Shown: positions 9,104-17,849, counted from the stretch's first letter. The stretch is 64,000 bases of DNA from Bdellovibrio sp. CG22_combo_CG10-13_8_21_14_all_39_27 (GCA_002786715.1 PCTW01000054.1:1-64000); one strand, 5' to 3'. Made by a program: numbers and translations. Notes: a model not told the origin generated them from the letters alone.

Positions 9104-9765
9104 TCTCTTAAGTGAAAATCTAAAACAAATATTTCCTGAGTTAATCCTTGGACAATATGTGTTGTTCCTTTAAAACCATTAAGCAAAAGTTCGTCATGAA
9201 ATGTTTGAAGATACCCTCGACCTGGATCGGAGAGAAAAAGCCTTCCCCCTTTATTGAGCATACTTTTGAGAGATAAGATGACATCTTTTGGATGTCTCGA
9301 TTCATAGAGAATATCAGAGCCTAAAATGACATCAGCTTTTTTCTCTGACCAAAATTCAGTCCTCCAATTCCAATTTACAAAGGGAAAGGATATTTCATTT
9401 TGTTCTTGGTTTTTTTCAAGAAACCACTGCACATCAGGATGAGAATCGGTGGCAAGAATTTCACCATTTTTTTTGGCAATCCAAAAGGATGGCAAGGCAA
9501 GACCACATCCTATTTCAACGTGCTTTCTGTTGAGCGGATGATAAGAGATTTCGTTTAAATAGGTAATTAATCCAACAGCACTATCCCATACCAATCCGAA
9601 GTAGGGAGAGAGATCTTCACTTAATGGATCATTTGGATCAAGTAATTCGCAAATCTGATCAATGGCGCGATCAAGATTTTCGATAGTTAGGATCTCTAAT
9701 TCCAAGCCGCCAACACTAAAGCTTTTCAATCTGGTTTGGTAAGGAATTATTGTTTTTTTACTCAT
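9100..9765 (-). CDS. class I SAM-dependent methyltransferase, METTL21/MTF16-like
   Basis: The SAM-binding loop reads HVEIGCGLALPSFW, followed by ILATDSHP (acidic ribose contact) and DVILGSDILYESRH. The upstream FGLVWDSAVGLITYL corresponds to the WxSA motif of the lysine-methyltransferase-like family 16. These enzymes methylate protein lysines in eukaryotes and ribosomal or other proteins in bacteria; here the substrate is unknown. It is cytoplasmic, 221 residues, and stands alone, convergent with the ybbP-like gene. Confidence 0.8.
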   Translation of the reverse strand: MSKKTIIPYQTRLKSFSVGGLELEILTIENLDRAIDQICELLDPNDPLSEDLSPYFGLVWDSAVGLITYLNEISYHPLNRKHVEIGCGLALPSFWIAKKNGEILATDSHPDVQWFLEKNQEQNEISFPFVNWNWRTEFWSEKKADVILGSDILYESRHPKDVILSLKSMLNKGGRLFLSDPGRGYLQTFHDELLLNGFKGTTHIVQGLTQEIFVLDFHLRD

Positions 9766-9843
9766 AGAAATACCTGAACTTACTCGAGAAATACCTAACT
9801 ATGACGATAAGTAAGGGATTCTTTTTAATCAAGGTCTATTTTT

Positions 9844-11358
9844 ATGAAAATACATTTGATTCTCATTTTACTTTTTCTACAAATGAATGCCCAAGCAAGT
9901 TGTCTTGACCTAATCAAAGGTCTCTTTCAAAAGAAGAGTATTTATTCTGACACTAAAGAAATGCTTTTACTCAAAGAAGTTGAAAAAATTGAGAGGCAAA
10001 CAAACTTCTTGCGTAAATTAAAAGATAATCCGGAACCTGCACTTCTTCTTTCGATTCAAGCTCGTTTGGCAAAAATGGATTCTTTTTTACTCAATGAACA
10101 GTTTTCAATTCCTCACCGAGAGTGGAGACCACTATTCAGAGAAATGGAATTTTCATTTGTGATTGTTCAAAATAACAAGAAGATTATTAAGATACTAGAA
10201 GAACAGTCAGAAGATCTTGCTTGGTCAAAGTTATCGACTCTATTGAAAAAAAGTGGATTTACAGATGAGCAAGTGGTTCTTTATAAAGAAGTTTTTGAAA
10301 GTCGTGGCAATAGTGTTGCTTTTAAAGCTGCATTGCAGGTTGAAAACAACCAGCGCTTAGTCAAGATGGGATCAATGTATCAAGAATACACAATGGTAAG
10401 AGAGCATCTCGAAGATCTTCTCAAAGGCGACAGTTGTAATGAATCATGTAAAAAAGAAATTTCAACAATGCTAAAAAGATTAGGATTAGGTGAAGAGAGC
10501 GATAAGGTTCGATATCAGAGAATGATTGGAAATTCTCAAAGGCCTACTCTTAATGAATTTTGGACATTTATGCAGTCGAACCCTCTCGTGAGTGTATCTC
10601 GACTCAAAAAAGAACGAGCCCATGAAGTATTTGCAGCGATAAGAGATCTTTTATTACAGCCTCAGATCTTATCTAAAATTAGCAAAATGATTTATAATAT
10701 GCCCGGGATTAATCGATCAAGGTTAGTAAGATTATTCAAAGTTGTTTATGATTATCAAGCTAGAATTCTCTTTTTCCCAGACATAAATCAAATTGCGCGT
10801 TCAACTAAAAAAGTAGCTGAAAAATTTAATTATTTACGTGAATTAAATTCAGCTGTTGATGGAGATGAATTGCTGGTGACCTATGCTCGAAGAGTTGATC
10901 ATCAAGCATCTTCTTCGTGGAAAGATTTAAAAAAATATGCAGAATCAAATGAAGCCGACTTTTTTAAAAGAATGGCGAAGGCTGAAGAAAAGGCGATTGC
11001 TCGAGGTGAAATTTCATTAAATGTTGAGCAAAGTGCTCCTGCAAGGATTGCTTCACTATTGTTTGCGGGTGCAACAATTTCATATTTTTATTTCGATAAA
11101 ACAGATGTTATTGCAACAGCAACTGATATTATAAATGATCCGACTTCGACTGTTCCTCAGGTGTTTACTCCCTCTCATAGTCCAGAGTCTATTGAAAAGC
11201 CCAAGACTGAGTCTTTGGATATTAAAAGTGAAGAAGAGGGAATTATTAATGATGCAGCCGAGTTTCTTGAGCAGAATGGAGAAATCTTACTGAAAGAGAG
11301 AACGAGTTGGATTATAGGTGCAAGTAAAAAGAAGAGAATTCCCGCACAGAAAAGATAA
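9844..11358 (+). CDS. secreted protein of unknown function with C-terminal membrane segment
   Basis: I do not recognise this 504-residue protein. A signal peptide ends near residue 19 (NAQASC). Most of the body is helical and highly charged, with a short two-cysteine element (CNESCKKE) near residue 200. One hydrophobic segment lies at about 403-418 (IASLLFAGATISYFYF), followed by a Ser/Thr/Pro-rich tail and a basic C-terminus. The topology suggests a periplasmic helical domain tethered to a membrane. No partner is evident; the gene has its own intergenic region on each side and is probably monocistronic. Confidence 0.55.
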   Translation: MKIHLILILLFLQMNAQASCLDLIKGLFQKKSIYSDTKEMLLLKEVEKIERQTNFLRKLKDNPEPALLLSIQARLAKMDSFLLNEQFSIPHREWRPLFREMEFSFVIVQNNKKIIKILEEQSEDLAWSKLSTLLKKSGFTDEQVVLYKEVFESRGNSVAFKAALQVENNQRLVKMGSMYQEYTMVREHLEDLLKGDSCNESCKKEISTMLKRLGLGEESDKVRYQRMIGNSQRPTLNEFWTFMQSNPLVSVSRLKKERAHEVFAAIRDLLLQPQILSKISKMIYNMPGINRSRLVRLFKVVYDYQARILFFPDINQIARSTKKVAEKFNYLRELNSAVDGDELLVTYARRVDHQASSSWKDLKKYAESNEADFFKRMAKAEEKAIARGEISLNVEQSAPARIASLLFAGATISYFYFDKTDVIATATDIINDPTSTVPQVFTPSHSPESIEKPKTESLDIKSEEEGIINDAAEFLEQNGEILLKERTSWIIGASKKKRIPAQKR

Positions 11359-11405
11359 AAATGATCAGTTATTCATAGGCTTTAACTTTCATTTTTTTAT
11401 CGCTA

Positions 11406-11446
11406 CTATGAAAAGGAGATTTATGATCTCTCGGTCTTTTTCATAG
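11406..11446 (+). promoter_or_regulatory. hairpin masking a Shine-Dalgarno sequence
   Basis: CTATGAAAA (11406-11414) pairs perfectly with TTTTCATAG (11438-11446). Inside it GAGAT (11416-11420) pairs with ATCTC (11426-11430). The paired part includes the purines of AAAAGGAG, a good ribosome binding site for the ATG at 11423, which sits in the loop. That ATG opens only a seven-codon frame (ending TAG at 11444). No T run follows, so a terminator is less likely than a translational control hairpin. Confidence 0.45.
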
Positions 11447-11456
11447 GAAATGACAT

Positions 11457-12479
11457 CTGAAAGAAGCATTCTTTGATTTTGTAGCGCGATTTAAAGACTC
11501 TGATAACAAAGTTGGAGACGCTCAAGCACAATACACTTATTTTGAACTTGCTCAACAAGTTCTCAGAAAAACAGTTCTTGCCCAAGTATGCGGTATTGGT
11601 CCTGGAGCTATTTGCTCATGGAATTCTTCAAATTCAATAGAGGACTTAACAACTATTTTGGCCCTTTTTAGAGTAGGTGCTGTTTCTTTACCTCTTGACT
11701 GTCATTTAGATCAAGATAAGCAGAATAGTGTATTTCAAGATCTTGGAGTCGGGTATTTTTTTGAAGATAAGAAATGGAATGAAATAAGTAACAATGAAGT
11801 TTATAGCTGGTTTCAGCCTCCCGGTCCAGGGATTATATTGTTCGAATATACAGACCAAGGATGTCGAAATTACTTTTTCCACTCCGAAAAGAATCTCATT
11901 GATAATTCAAAGTTAACTCTCAAATCTCAATCAATAAATAATGATTCTTTCGTCCTCAACTTATTGTCATTGTCATCATTGAACGGACTGGTTCTGAACT
12001 TATTCCCAAGTTTAATCTCTGGAGCCAATTGTTTAATTTTGAGCTCGCAAGAGTTTGAAGCGAAGAATTATCAATTCTCACATCTCTCATTAACACATCT
12101 GCAATTTAAAAGTTTAGTCTCTCGTCTTTCAATTGTTGAAAACGCAAAGTTATTCATCACAGAAGATCAATTTAATTCAGAATTTAAAAACGAATTACCA
12201 CATAAGGATTCTTCTGAATTTACTTTTGTTCTTAGTCATCCCCAAATTAGTCCAATTTTATTAAATCAATTCAAACAAGAAGCTCTCAACTTTCGTGGTG
12301 AGATTTTTGATGGTATTACTTGTAAAATTGAAAATGATGAAATTTTTGCTCAGGCTCCTTATCAAGCTTTACTTATAACGAAAAAAAATGACGTCCTCAG
12401 ATTCCAAAATGAGGATTGGATAAGAATTGGTTTAAAGGGTTATAAGCAAGATCAAAAAATCTTTTCTTTGGCAGACTAG
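11457..12479 (+). CDS. degenerate ANL-superfamily (MenE-like acyl-adenylate synthetase) protein
   Basis: The N-terminal part reads like an acyl-CoA synthetase: YTYFELAQQVLRKT, then GIGPGAICSW and LALFRVGAVSLPLD. Where the ATP loop (TSGTTGxPKG) should be there is GIILFEYTDQGCRNYFF, lacking the Ser/Thr/Gly loop and lysine. The C-terminal IFAQAPYQALL...DWIRIGLKG echoes the region before the hinge, but the catalytic C-domain is absent; about 340 residues against 450-550. Conserved coding extends upstream of TTG 11658 with no ATG, GTG or TTG, so I extend to CTG 11457, preceded by AGGA. A frameshifted start (ATG 11423 or 11450) is equally possible. Probably inactive as a ligase, perhaps a decaying gene. 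Confidence 0.5.
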   Translation: MKEAFFDFVARFKDSDNKVGDAQAQYTYFELAQQVLRKTVLAQVCGIGPGAICSWNSSNSIEDLTTILALFRVGAVSLPLDCHLDQDKQNSVFQDLGVGYFFEDKKWNEISNNEVYSWFQPPGPGIILFEYTDQGCRNYFFHSEKNLIDNSKLTLKSQSINNDSFVLNLLSLSSLNGLVLNLFPSLISGANCLILSSQEFEAKNYQFSHLSLTHLQFKSLVSRLSIVENAKLFITEDQFNSEFKNELPHKDSSEFTFVLSHPQISPILLNQFKQEALNFRGEIFDGITCKIENDEIFAQAPYQALLITKKNDVLRFQNEDWIRIGLKGYKQDQKIFSLAD

Positions 12480-12564
12480 TTAGCTAACTCTTTTTGTCAG
12501 GATTTTTTAAAAGCACATTTGAATATCTTCAAACAACAGGCATAATAGGAGCAAGGAGAATCAC

Positions 12565-13275
12565 ATGGCCATTATTAGTGCAACAGATGTTAGTAAGTCC
12601 TATGGAAGCATTGATGCTCTTCATTCTTTTTCGCTTGAAGTTCCTGAGGGCTCCATCTTCGGATTGCTTGGCCCAAATGGTGCGGGTAAAACAACTTTTG
12701 TAAAAATATTATTAGATCTTGTACATCCGAGTTCAGGGAATGTGAGTCTATGTGGCCTACCAACACTTGACCCTCGGGCGAGAGCGACTGTGGGTTATTT
12801 ACCAGAGAAGTATTCCTTTTACCCTTATTATACTGTTCAAGGGACTGTTGAATTTTATGCGCAAATGCAAGGATTGACCAAAGCCTCTATGAAACCTGCA
12901 GTAGATGTTGCTCTTGAAAAAGCAGGATTGAGTGAATTAAGAAAGAGAAAGCTATCTCAGTTATCTAAAGGTCAGTTGCAAAGAATTGGTATCGCAAATT
13001 TACTCCTTTGTCCTCATCAATTACTCATATTAGATGAGCCATTTTCTGGTCTGGATCCTATCGGAATAAAAGAATTTAAGGATCTTATGTTTGAATTGAG
13101 AAAAGAAGGTCGAACATTATTTATTAATTCTCATGGATTAGCAGAAGTAGAACAGCTATGTGATGAAGTTTGTATTTTGAATAAAGGTCGAAAATTGGCC
13201 CAGGGAAAAGTTAAAGATTTAACAAATGGTCAATCTTTGGAAGATTTCTTTTATAGTAAAGTGAAAGGGGATTAA
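12565..13275 (+). CDS. ABC exporter ATPase, NosF/CcmA type
   Basis: A 236-residue ATPase with Walker A GPNGAGKTT, Q-loop region GYLPEKY, signature LSKGQLQRIGIANLL, Walker B LLILDEPFSGLDP and switch NSHGL (His). The PEKYSFYPYYT sequence is typical of the NosF-like group of two-component ABC-2 exporters. It pairs with the permease that begins directly after its stop codon. AAGGAG precedes the start. There are no nitrous-oxide reductase genes nearby, so the cargo is unknown. Confidence 0.9.
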   Translation: MAIISATDVSKSYGSIDALHSFSLEVPEGSIFGLLGPNGAGKTTFVKILLDLVHPSSGNVSLCGLPTLDPRARATVGYLPEKYSFYPYYTVQGTVEFYAQMQGLTKASMKPAVDVALEKAGLSELRKRKLSQLSKGQLQRIGIANLLLCPHQLLILDEPFSGLDPIGIKEFKDLMFELRKEGRTLFINSHGLAEVEQLCDEVCILNKGRKLAQGKVKDLTNGQSLEDFFYSKVKGD

Positions 13276-14076
13276 GTGAAAGCACTCTATTTTAATACAT
13301 TTCATAAAGAATATAGAAATAGGGCCATTATTTTCTTGGCCGTCATAACCGTTGTGGTTATTTTAACTGCCAATGCCCTCTTATCTTATTTAAGAGAAGA
13401 AGTTTTAGCGCAAATGTCTGTAGAGACTGTTGGTCAAAATAGTTTATTGGCCTTTTATTATGTCATTGGTTCTTGGTCTTCCTTTATTGCCATTTATATT
13501 GGTATTGGTTCAATCAAAAGTGACATTGACTCAGGTGCATTGATACAATTACTCTCTTTTCCCATTTCACGTACTCAGTATTTTCTCACAAGAATTTTAG
13601 GTTCATTTTCGATAGTGATCCTCTATTACCTTTTGTCACTTGTCCTCGCCATGATTCTCTTTTCGCTCGCTACTCATAATGTGGTTTTTAGTTGGGGAGT
13701 TTTAGGAGCTCTTCTCTTTAGCTCTCTGGATATCTTTTTTGTTATTTTATTAAGTGCATTTATTGCGATTCGCTTTGGTACGTTAAAAACGTTCGTCGCT
13801 GTTATTTTTATGTTAATGATCATGTCTTATTCTTCAATGAATTGGGCCAATCAAGAGTGGCAACAACTTTATAAAAACTTTGGAATCATTGATTCGCTTA
13901 CTTTTTTCATATATTGGTTATTGCCGCGATTAAAGAGTATTTCCGATTTCTCAACATCGATGCTGATTGGAAAAGATTTTCCTACAAACTGGTGGGGTGA
14001 TTTGATTCATTATTTCGGAACAACTCTATTGTGGAGTACTATCTTTGTAAAATCTTTCTCTAAAAGTGATTTATAA
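13276..14076 (+). CDS. ABC-2 type permease, NosY-like
   Basis: A 266-residue integral membrane protein with about six hydrophobic segments. The order is that of ABC-2 permeases: a cytoplasmic N-terminus (FHKEYRNRAI), TM1 at about 16-38, a periplasmic loop, TM2 containing GIGSIKSDIDSGALIQLLSFPISR (the coupling region of NosY-like permeases), then TM3-6. It starts with GTG one base after the ATPase stop, so the pair is translated together. Its 3' end overlaps the convergent DUF2914 gene by six bases. Confidence 0.85.
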   Translation: MKALYFNTFHKEYRNRAIIFLAVITVVVILTANALLSYLREEVLAQMSVETVGQNSLLAFYYVIGSWSSFIAIYIGIGSIKSDIDSGALIQLLSFPISRTQYFLTRILGSFSIVILYYLLSLVLAMILFSLATHNVVFSWGVLGALLFSSLDIFFVILLSAFIAIRFGTLKTFVAVIFMLMIMSYSSMNWANQEWQQLYKNFGIIDSLTFFIYWLLPRLKSISDFSTSMLIGKDFPTNWWGDLIHYFGTTLLWSTIFVKSFSKSDL

Positions 14077-15156
14077 AAGATAATCTTCTGTCGTTTCTCT
14101 TTGTTCCTTGTCTTCGAGGATTTCAAATTGAAGTCGACCGATTTCTCTTTTATCTTCAGTCTCAACGAGTATTCTCCAGTCTCCAGGGAGCCATTTTTCC
14201 TTAAAGCTAAAACCTCTGAATCCATCTTCTCTGCCGCCTTTAATGAGTAAGGGGATTCTATCACTGGTTTTCCATTGTCCGTCTTTGTAAATTTGCCAAT
14301 GCATAATGATTCGCCCATCGAAACCTTTTGGAGCAAAAACAGAGATAAAGACATATGGTTTCTCTCCAGCATCTGCTAAAAAGGGAGTATCTCCTTGACG
14401 CCAAAACTGCCATGCTGGATATTGCCCTCGCCCAATGTAGTCACCATCTTTTTTTATAATCTCGTGAAATATGGAAATCTTTTTGATCGCAAGCGGTAGG
14501 GGGGGCAAGAGATTGAGAAGGTAAGAAAAATTAAAGAAAGCAATGATGAATACTCCCGGATATAAAAACTTGTTTAAAATGACTTCTCGAGCAATCCCTA
14601 ATTTTTTATACACAGTTAATACGGATAAATAAACGATAAGTGTGAGTGCAATTCCAAGAGCGAAATCTCCTGATGAAAGAGTTCCCGTTAATAAGGGAAT
14701 GAGAATGAAGAGAAAGGTCACTAAACAAATATGGAAAAGAGAAATTCTTAAATAATAATCAAGAACTTTAATTAGTTTCATTTCATTAATTACCAATAGA
14801 GCAATAATAAAAAGGATAAAGAGCAGTGAGTTTGAAAGAGAGGCGCTTTTAAAGTAAAAGATTGTATAAGCAGAAAGCAAAGCACCTAGGCAGAATTGTG
14901 TTGCTTCAGGATGCCATTTTTTTTTGAGGCTGAATATTTTGAAACGAGAATCCTGAGGGATTAATTCTGCAGTGAGGAAAAAAAGGCATAGAGAGAGATA
15001 GAAGAATTGGCTGAGGATATTTAATGTATCATCAACTCTTCCTAAGGTTAATAAATCAAAGAGAAAGCCTCCTATGAAAAAGAAGACCCCATAATAGTGG
15101 GAATATTTGTGATTGAGGCGCTTGAGATCATTGGTCATTTTCGCGATGGAATTCAT
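14071..15156 (-). CDS. membrane protein with C-terminal DUF2914 domain
   Basis: About seven TM segments occupy residues 20-230, followed by a periplasmic C-terminal domain (about 250-355). That domain carries the DUF2914 pattern: FISVFAPKGFDGRIIMHWQIY, then IKGGREDGFRGFSFK, GDWRILVET and GRLQFEIL. DUF2914 is a beta-sandwich of unknown function often attached to membrane proteins in delta-proteobacteria-like lineages. The first ATG has poor ribosome-binding sequence; the ATG six codons later is a fair alternative. Two tiny membrane ORFs lie just upstream on the same strand. Confidence 0.7.
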   Translation of the reverse strand: MNSIAKMTNDLKRLNHKYSHYYGVFFFIGGFLFDLLTLGRVDDTLNILSQFFYLSLCLFFLTAELIPQDSRFKIFSLKKKWHPEATQFCLGALLSAYTIFYFKSASLSNSLLFILFIIALLVINEMKLIKVLDYYLRISLFHICLVTFLFILIPLLTGTLSSGDFALGIALTLIVYLSVLTVYKKLGIAREVILNKFLYPGVFIIAFFNFSYLLNLLPPLPLAIKKISIFHEIIKKDGDYIGRGQYPAWQFWRQGDTPFLADAGEKPYVFISVFAPKGFDGRIIMHWQIYKDGQWKTSDRIPLLIKGGREDGFRGFSFKEKWLPGDWRILVETEDKREIGRLQFEILEDKEQRETTEDYLL

Positions 15157-15196
15157 GTAGACATTTTGCAGGTGTCGAGAGCTTTTGAAAAGTCTA

Positions 15197-15334
15197 TTAA
15201 AGCTCTAAAGCCTCTAGCACGAAGTGGTCCCTACCAATCTCTTGCAAGTCAAAAAGAGCTGGGGGAAGGGGGAGTATTTTATTAAAATAAAAGTTGATTA
15301 TTTTGATTGTTATCTTAAGAATCAGTTCTTTCAT
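15197..15334 (-). CDS. possible 45-residue small protein
   Basis: This short frame begins with an ATG that overlaps the stop of the 27-residue frame upstream (ATGA), so it could be translated by coupling. The sequence starts MKELILKITIKIINFYFNK and continues proline-rich then acidic. It has no known family. The coupling geometry and position in a 300-base stretch without other genes are the only support. Confidence 0.25.
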   Translation of the reverse strand: MKELILKITIKIINFYFNKILPLPPALFDLQEIGRDHFVLEALEL

Positions 15335-15414
15335 AGTTGTACCAATGTTAAACAATAAAGTAAAAGTACAGTCGCAATCCAGATACTAAACATCGTTGTT
15401 ACAATTCGAGTCAT
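15331..15414 (-). CDS. possible 27-residue single-TM microprotein
   Basis: ATG at 15414 is preceded by GGGGTTAGG. The frame encodes MTRIVTTMFSIWIATVLLLY and ends CLTLVQL: a short positively charged start followed by one continuous hydrophobic helix, the shape of many bacterial membrane microproteins. It precedes the DUF2914 membrane protein gene on the same strand and might belong to the same transcript. Composition bias alone could produce such a frame in AT-rich DNA. Confidence 0.3.
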   Translation of the reverse strand: MTRIVTTMFSIWIATVLLLYCLTLVQL

Positions 15415-15507
15415 CCTAACCCCATTTTTTTCTATATTAGTAGATAATCTCTCAAAGTAACCACAAGATAAGGTTAATCCTTGGTTAAGAAAGTGTTAGA
15501 ATATATC

Positions 15508-15912
15508 ATGGAAAAAAAGATACGAGAAATCATTTTGAACTATATTCCTCAAGCAAAGCTGATGAATATTGATGTCCTTTTTTCGAAAAATGGAGAATCG
15601 AGACTTCTTCTTCCTCATGACTCACAGTGGACTAGAGAGGGAGGATCTCTTTCTGGTCCTAGCCTTTTTGCCTTGGCCGACGCAGCTCTTTATGCTTCAA
15701 TTTTAAGCTTAAAAATTGACCAGATTGGTGCATTAACGACCCAGATGAGCATCCAGTTTTTAAGGCGACCAATTGATCTAGACCTTGTCGGATGCTCAAA
15801 AATTCATACAATAAGTAAAAGAAATGCTTTTGGAGAAGTCCAAATCCGTAGTCTCAAGGATGACGGATTGATTGCAGTTGCCACAGGTAGCTACTCTTTA
15901 AAACCAAGTTAA
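15508..15912 (+). CDS. PaaI-like hotdog-fold thioesterase
   Basis: A 134-residue single hotdog domain. LSGPSLFALADAALYASI is the hotdog helix with the aspartate typical of PaaI/4-hydroxybenzoyl-CoA thioesterase-like proteins, followed by the strands QMSIQFLRRPIDLDLVG and VATGSYSL. The usual role is hydrolysis of acyl-CoA or phenylacyl-CoA thioesters in the cytoplasm. A TTG at 15481 would add nine residues; I prefer the ATG, though neither has a strong ribosome binding site. The YceI gene follows after 12 bases. Confidence 0.8.
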   Translation: MEKKIREIILNYIPQAKLMNIDVLFSKNGESRLLLPHDSQWTREGGSLSGPSLFALADAALYASILSLKIDQIGALTTQMSIQFLRRPIDLDLVGCSKIHTISKRNAFGEVQIRSLKDDGLIAVATGSYSLKPS

Positions 15913-15924
15913 AGGATAATAAAA

Positions 15925-16413
15925 ATGAAACTCATGGCCACCATAATTTCGCTCCTTATTTCATTTAGTCTTTTTGCTCAAAGCAAAGGAATTAAAGTTT
16001 TTGTGGATCTCTCTCCTGCCGGATCATTTGAAATCGTCTCAAGCAACATCAAGGGGAAAGTTAAGAAGTCTGGAGCTGGTTTAATCGCGGACAAGATTAC
16101 GGCATCTGTTAAAGATTTTTCAACAGGGTTAGAGTTACGAGACCATCATACAAAAGAAAAGTTAGAATATAAGACTTATCCAAAAATCACTATTTCAAAT
16201 GCGAAGGGACAAGGTGGCAAAGGACAGGCAATGATTGAAGTCAGATCTGTTAAAAAAGCTATTTCATTCTCTTACAAAGAGTTATCAGCAAAATATGTCC
16301 AAGTGAATTTCAATCTCAATTTGAAGGATTTTCAATTTTCAGGTTTAAGTTATATGGGCGTTGGGGTAAAAGACACAGTAAAAGTAGTGGCCACTCTACC
16401 TCTAGGAAAATAA
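15925..16413 (+). CDS. YceI-family periplasmic lipid-binding-like protein
   Basis: A signal peptide (cleaved after SLFAQS) leads into a 140-residue domain with the YceI pattern: a strand-rich start, LELRDHHTKEKLEYKTYPKI matching the family's LRDxHLxxxYFxxxxYP, and an end MGVGVKDTVKVVATLPL. YceI proteins are lipocalin-like barrels that bind isoprenoid quinones or polyprenyl chains in the periplasm. The neighbours on either side (thioesterase, CxxCH lipoprotein) are consistent with lipid or quinone handling but do not prove it. Confidence 0.85.
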   Translation: MKLMATIISLLISFSLFAQSKGIKVFVDLSPAGSFEIVSSNIKGKVKKSGAGLIADKITASVKDFSTGLELRDHHTKEKLEYKTYPKITISNAKGQGGKGQAMIEVRSVKKAISFSYKELSAKYVQVNFNLNLKDFQFSGLSYMGVGVKDTVKVVATLPLGK

Positions 16414-16416
16414 GAT

Positions 16417-16779
16417 TTGAAAAAATATCTCCTTCTTTTTTTACTCGTTTCTTGTGGTCAGAGCTTTAACTCAAACAGTAAAGACTTTCTCCTTGGAAGT
16501 CAGATCTATTGTTCCAATTCCACCGAAACGAAACTCTGCCAGGCCAATGAAATTATTGCTAAGAATTGTATCAATTGTCATAGTGGATATCACAATAATT
16601 GGGCCAGCTATTTGACTAATTCTGCTTGGCTTAGTTCTGCTTTGATAAGCTCTGGAAATGCAGATAATAGTCTACTGATACTCAAGCTCAAAAATGCTGG
16701 TGGAAACATGCCCGAGGGAGCAGCTCCCATCAATGATACTGATTACCAAGCTTTAAAAAATTGGATAAATACTCTTTAG
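16417..16779 (+). CDS. CxxCH lipoprotein, small c-type cytochrome-like
   Basis: Starts with TTG three bases after the YceI stop. The N-terminus is a lipoprotein signal ending LLVSC. CINCHSG is a heme-c attachment motif, and NMPEGAAP further on supplies a methionine that could be the sixth iron ligand. LKNWINTL closes the domain in the manner of planctomycete-type cytochrome C (PSCyt1) modules. It is about 105 residues when mature, and would sit on a membrane facing the periplasm or surface. Heme loading needs a cytochrome c maturation system, which is not in this window. Confidence 0.7.
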   Translation: MKKYLLLFLLVSCGQSFNSNSKDFLLGSQIYCSNSTETKLCQANEIIAKNCINCHSGYHNNWASYLTNSAWLSSALISSGNADNSLLILKLKNAGGNMPEGAAPINDTDYQALKNWINTL

Positions 16780-17849
16780 AAATGATACCGAAGTCCAAAT
16801 TGCCAATAACTTGATGACATTGAGCTCAAATTGGCCACTCGACTAAAAAACGTCCATTGATTAAGATCCCAATTCATATCAAATCCATAACCAATCGCCA
16901 GAATGGATTTTCCTTCTAAGACGAAGCCAGCAGGTTCGGTGTAATTTCCGTTGCGATAAACGACGGGAATTGAGATACCAAGAGAGGCATCTCCTGAAAA
17001 TGGACGATAATGAACGGCGGGCACTATTCCAAATGACCATACTTTAACATCGGGCTCAAAATAGCTTAATGTCGATGATTCTCTTCCTGCGACAGCGCTA
17101 GCATACGTAAACTGAGATTCTAAGAGTAATCTCCATCTCAACTTTTGAAAGGACCAACCTGCTCCAAGGGATAAACCACGAACTGACGATTTAATCGAAA
17201 TACGATCGCCGCTACCAACGATGAGATCAAGCCTATCTCGCCAAGAGGTCCAAGCAGTGGACATGAAAAACTGAGAAACCCAAGTTTGCTCTTTAATTTT
17301 TTGATCAAAAGCTTCTATGTCTTTCGGAATTTCTTCGTAGCTTTCATCTTCGTAATCATCTTGATTGGCAATAATCTCAACGTACATCAAAGCTTGCCTC
17401 TTATAGTCATCTCTCTTTTCAGGAGCTACTTTGAAATAAAGCTGTTGGTAAATTTTGGAGAGCAGAAAAGCTCGACGATGATAAATTTCAATTAGCTTTG
17501 GAGGTATGCCCTCAATTCCTTCAGCTCCATCACTTTTATATTGCCTCATGACGGAGTTGTGAGACGAAGCAAAGCGAGAACGAATAATTTCTGCAATGAG
17601 GTTTTGTGCTTGAATATACTCTTCAAGCTTTTCCAAATCCCAGGCGGCAAGAATCATGGCTCCTGAGGGAGTTTCTTTGGATTTAAAATTGTAGCGTGCC
17701 TCGAGCATTTGCAAACTTTCTTTATATTTACCTCGAGAATAGAGAAGTTTAGCATCGTTAAATAAGTTTTGGTCACGCTCTTTTTTTGAGAGCTTTGCGA
17801 AGGCAGGAAAAGTGAGGAAGAAGGAAAGGGCGATGATTCTTAAAACCAT
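16776..17849 (-). CDS. secreted protein: helical repeat N-half, beta-barrel-like C-half
   Basis: A signal peptide (residues 1-15, ending FPAFA) precedes a helical half with tetratricopeptide-like spacing (NLFNDAKLLYSRGKYKESLQML). The C-terminal half from about 190 alternates polar and hydrophobic residues, with aromatic strand ends and a final WQFGLRYHF, as in outer-membrane barrels. Not a family I can name. I chose ATG 17849 because the longer form only adds residues before an obvious signal peptide. It overlaps the upstream CxxCH barrel gene by 10 bases and so belongs to the same operon. Confidence 0.55.
   Translation of the reverse strand: MVLRIIALSFFLTFPAFAKLSKKERDQNLFNDAKLLYSRGKYKESLQMLEARYNFKSKETPSGAMILAAWDLEKLEEYIQAQNLIAEIIRSRFASSHNSVMRQYKSDGAEGIEGIPPKLIEIYHRRAFLLSKIYQQLYFKVAPEKRDDYKRQALMYVEIIANQDDYEDESYEEIPKDIEAFDQKIKEQTWVSQFFMSTAWTSWRDRLDLIVGSGDRISIKSSVRGLSLGAGWSFQKLRWRLLLESQFTYASAVAGRESSTLSYFEPDVKVWSFGIVPAVHYRPFSGDASLGISIPVVYRNGNYTEPAGFVLEGKSILAIGYGFDMNWDLNQWTFFSRVANLSSMSSSYWQFGLRYHF

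Noticed and set aside
11658-12479. TTG 11658 as the start of the degenerate ANL gene
   Set aside because: ANL-family sequence continues upstream in the same frame (YTYFELAQQ, GIGPGAICSW), so this start would cut the domain.
15097-15285. A 62-codon plus-strand frame opposite the DUF2914 gene start
   Set aside because: No ribosome site or conserved features; the minus-strand reading gives coupled frames and a real membrane protein.
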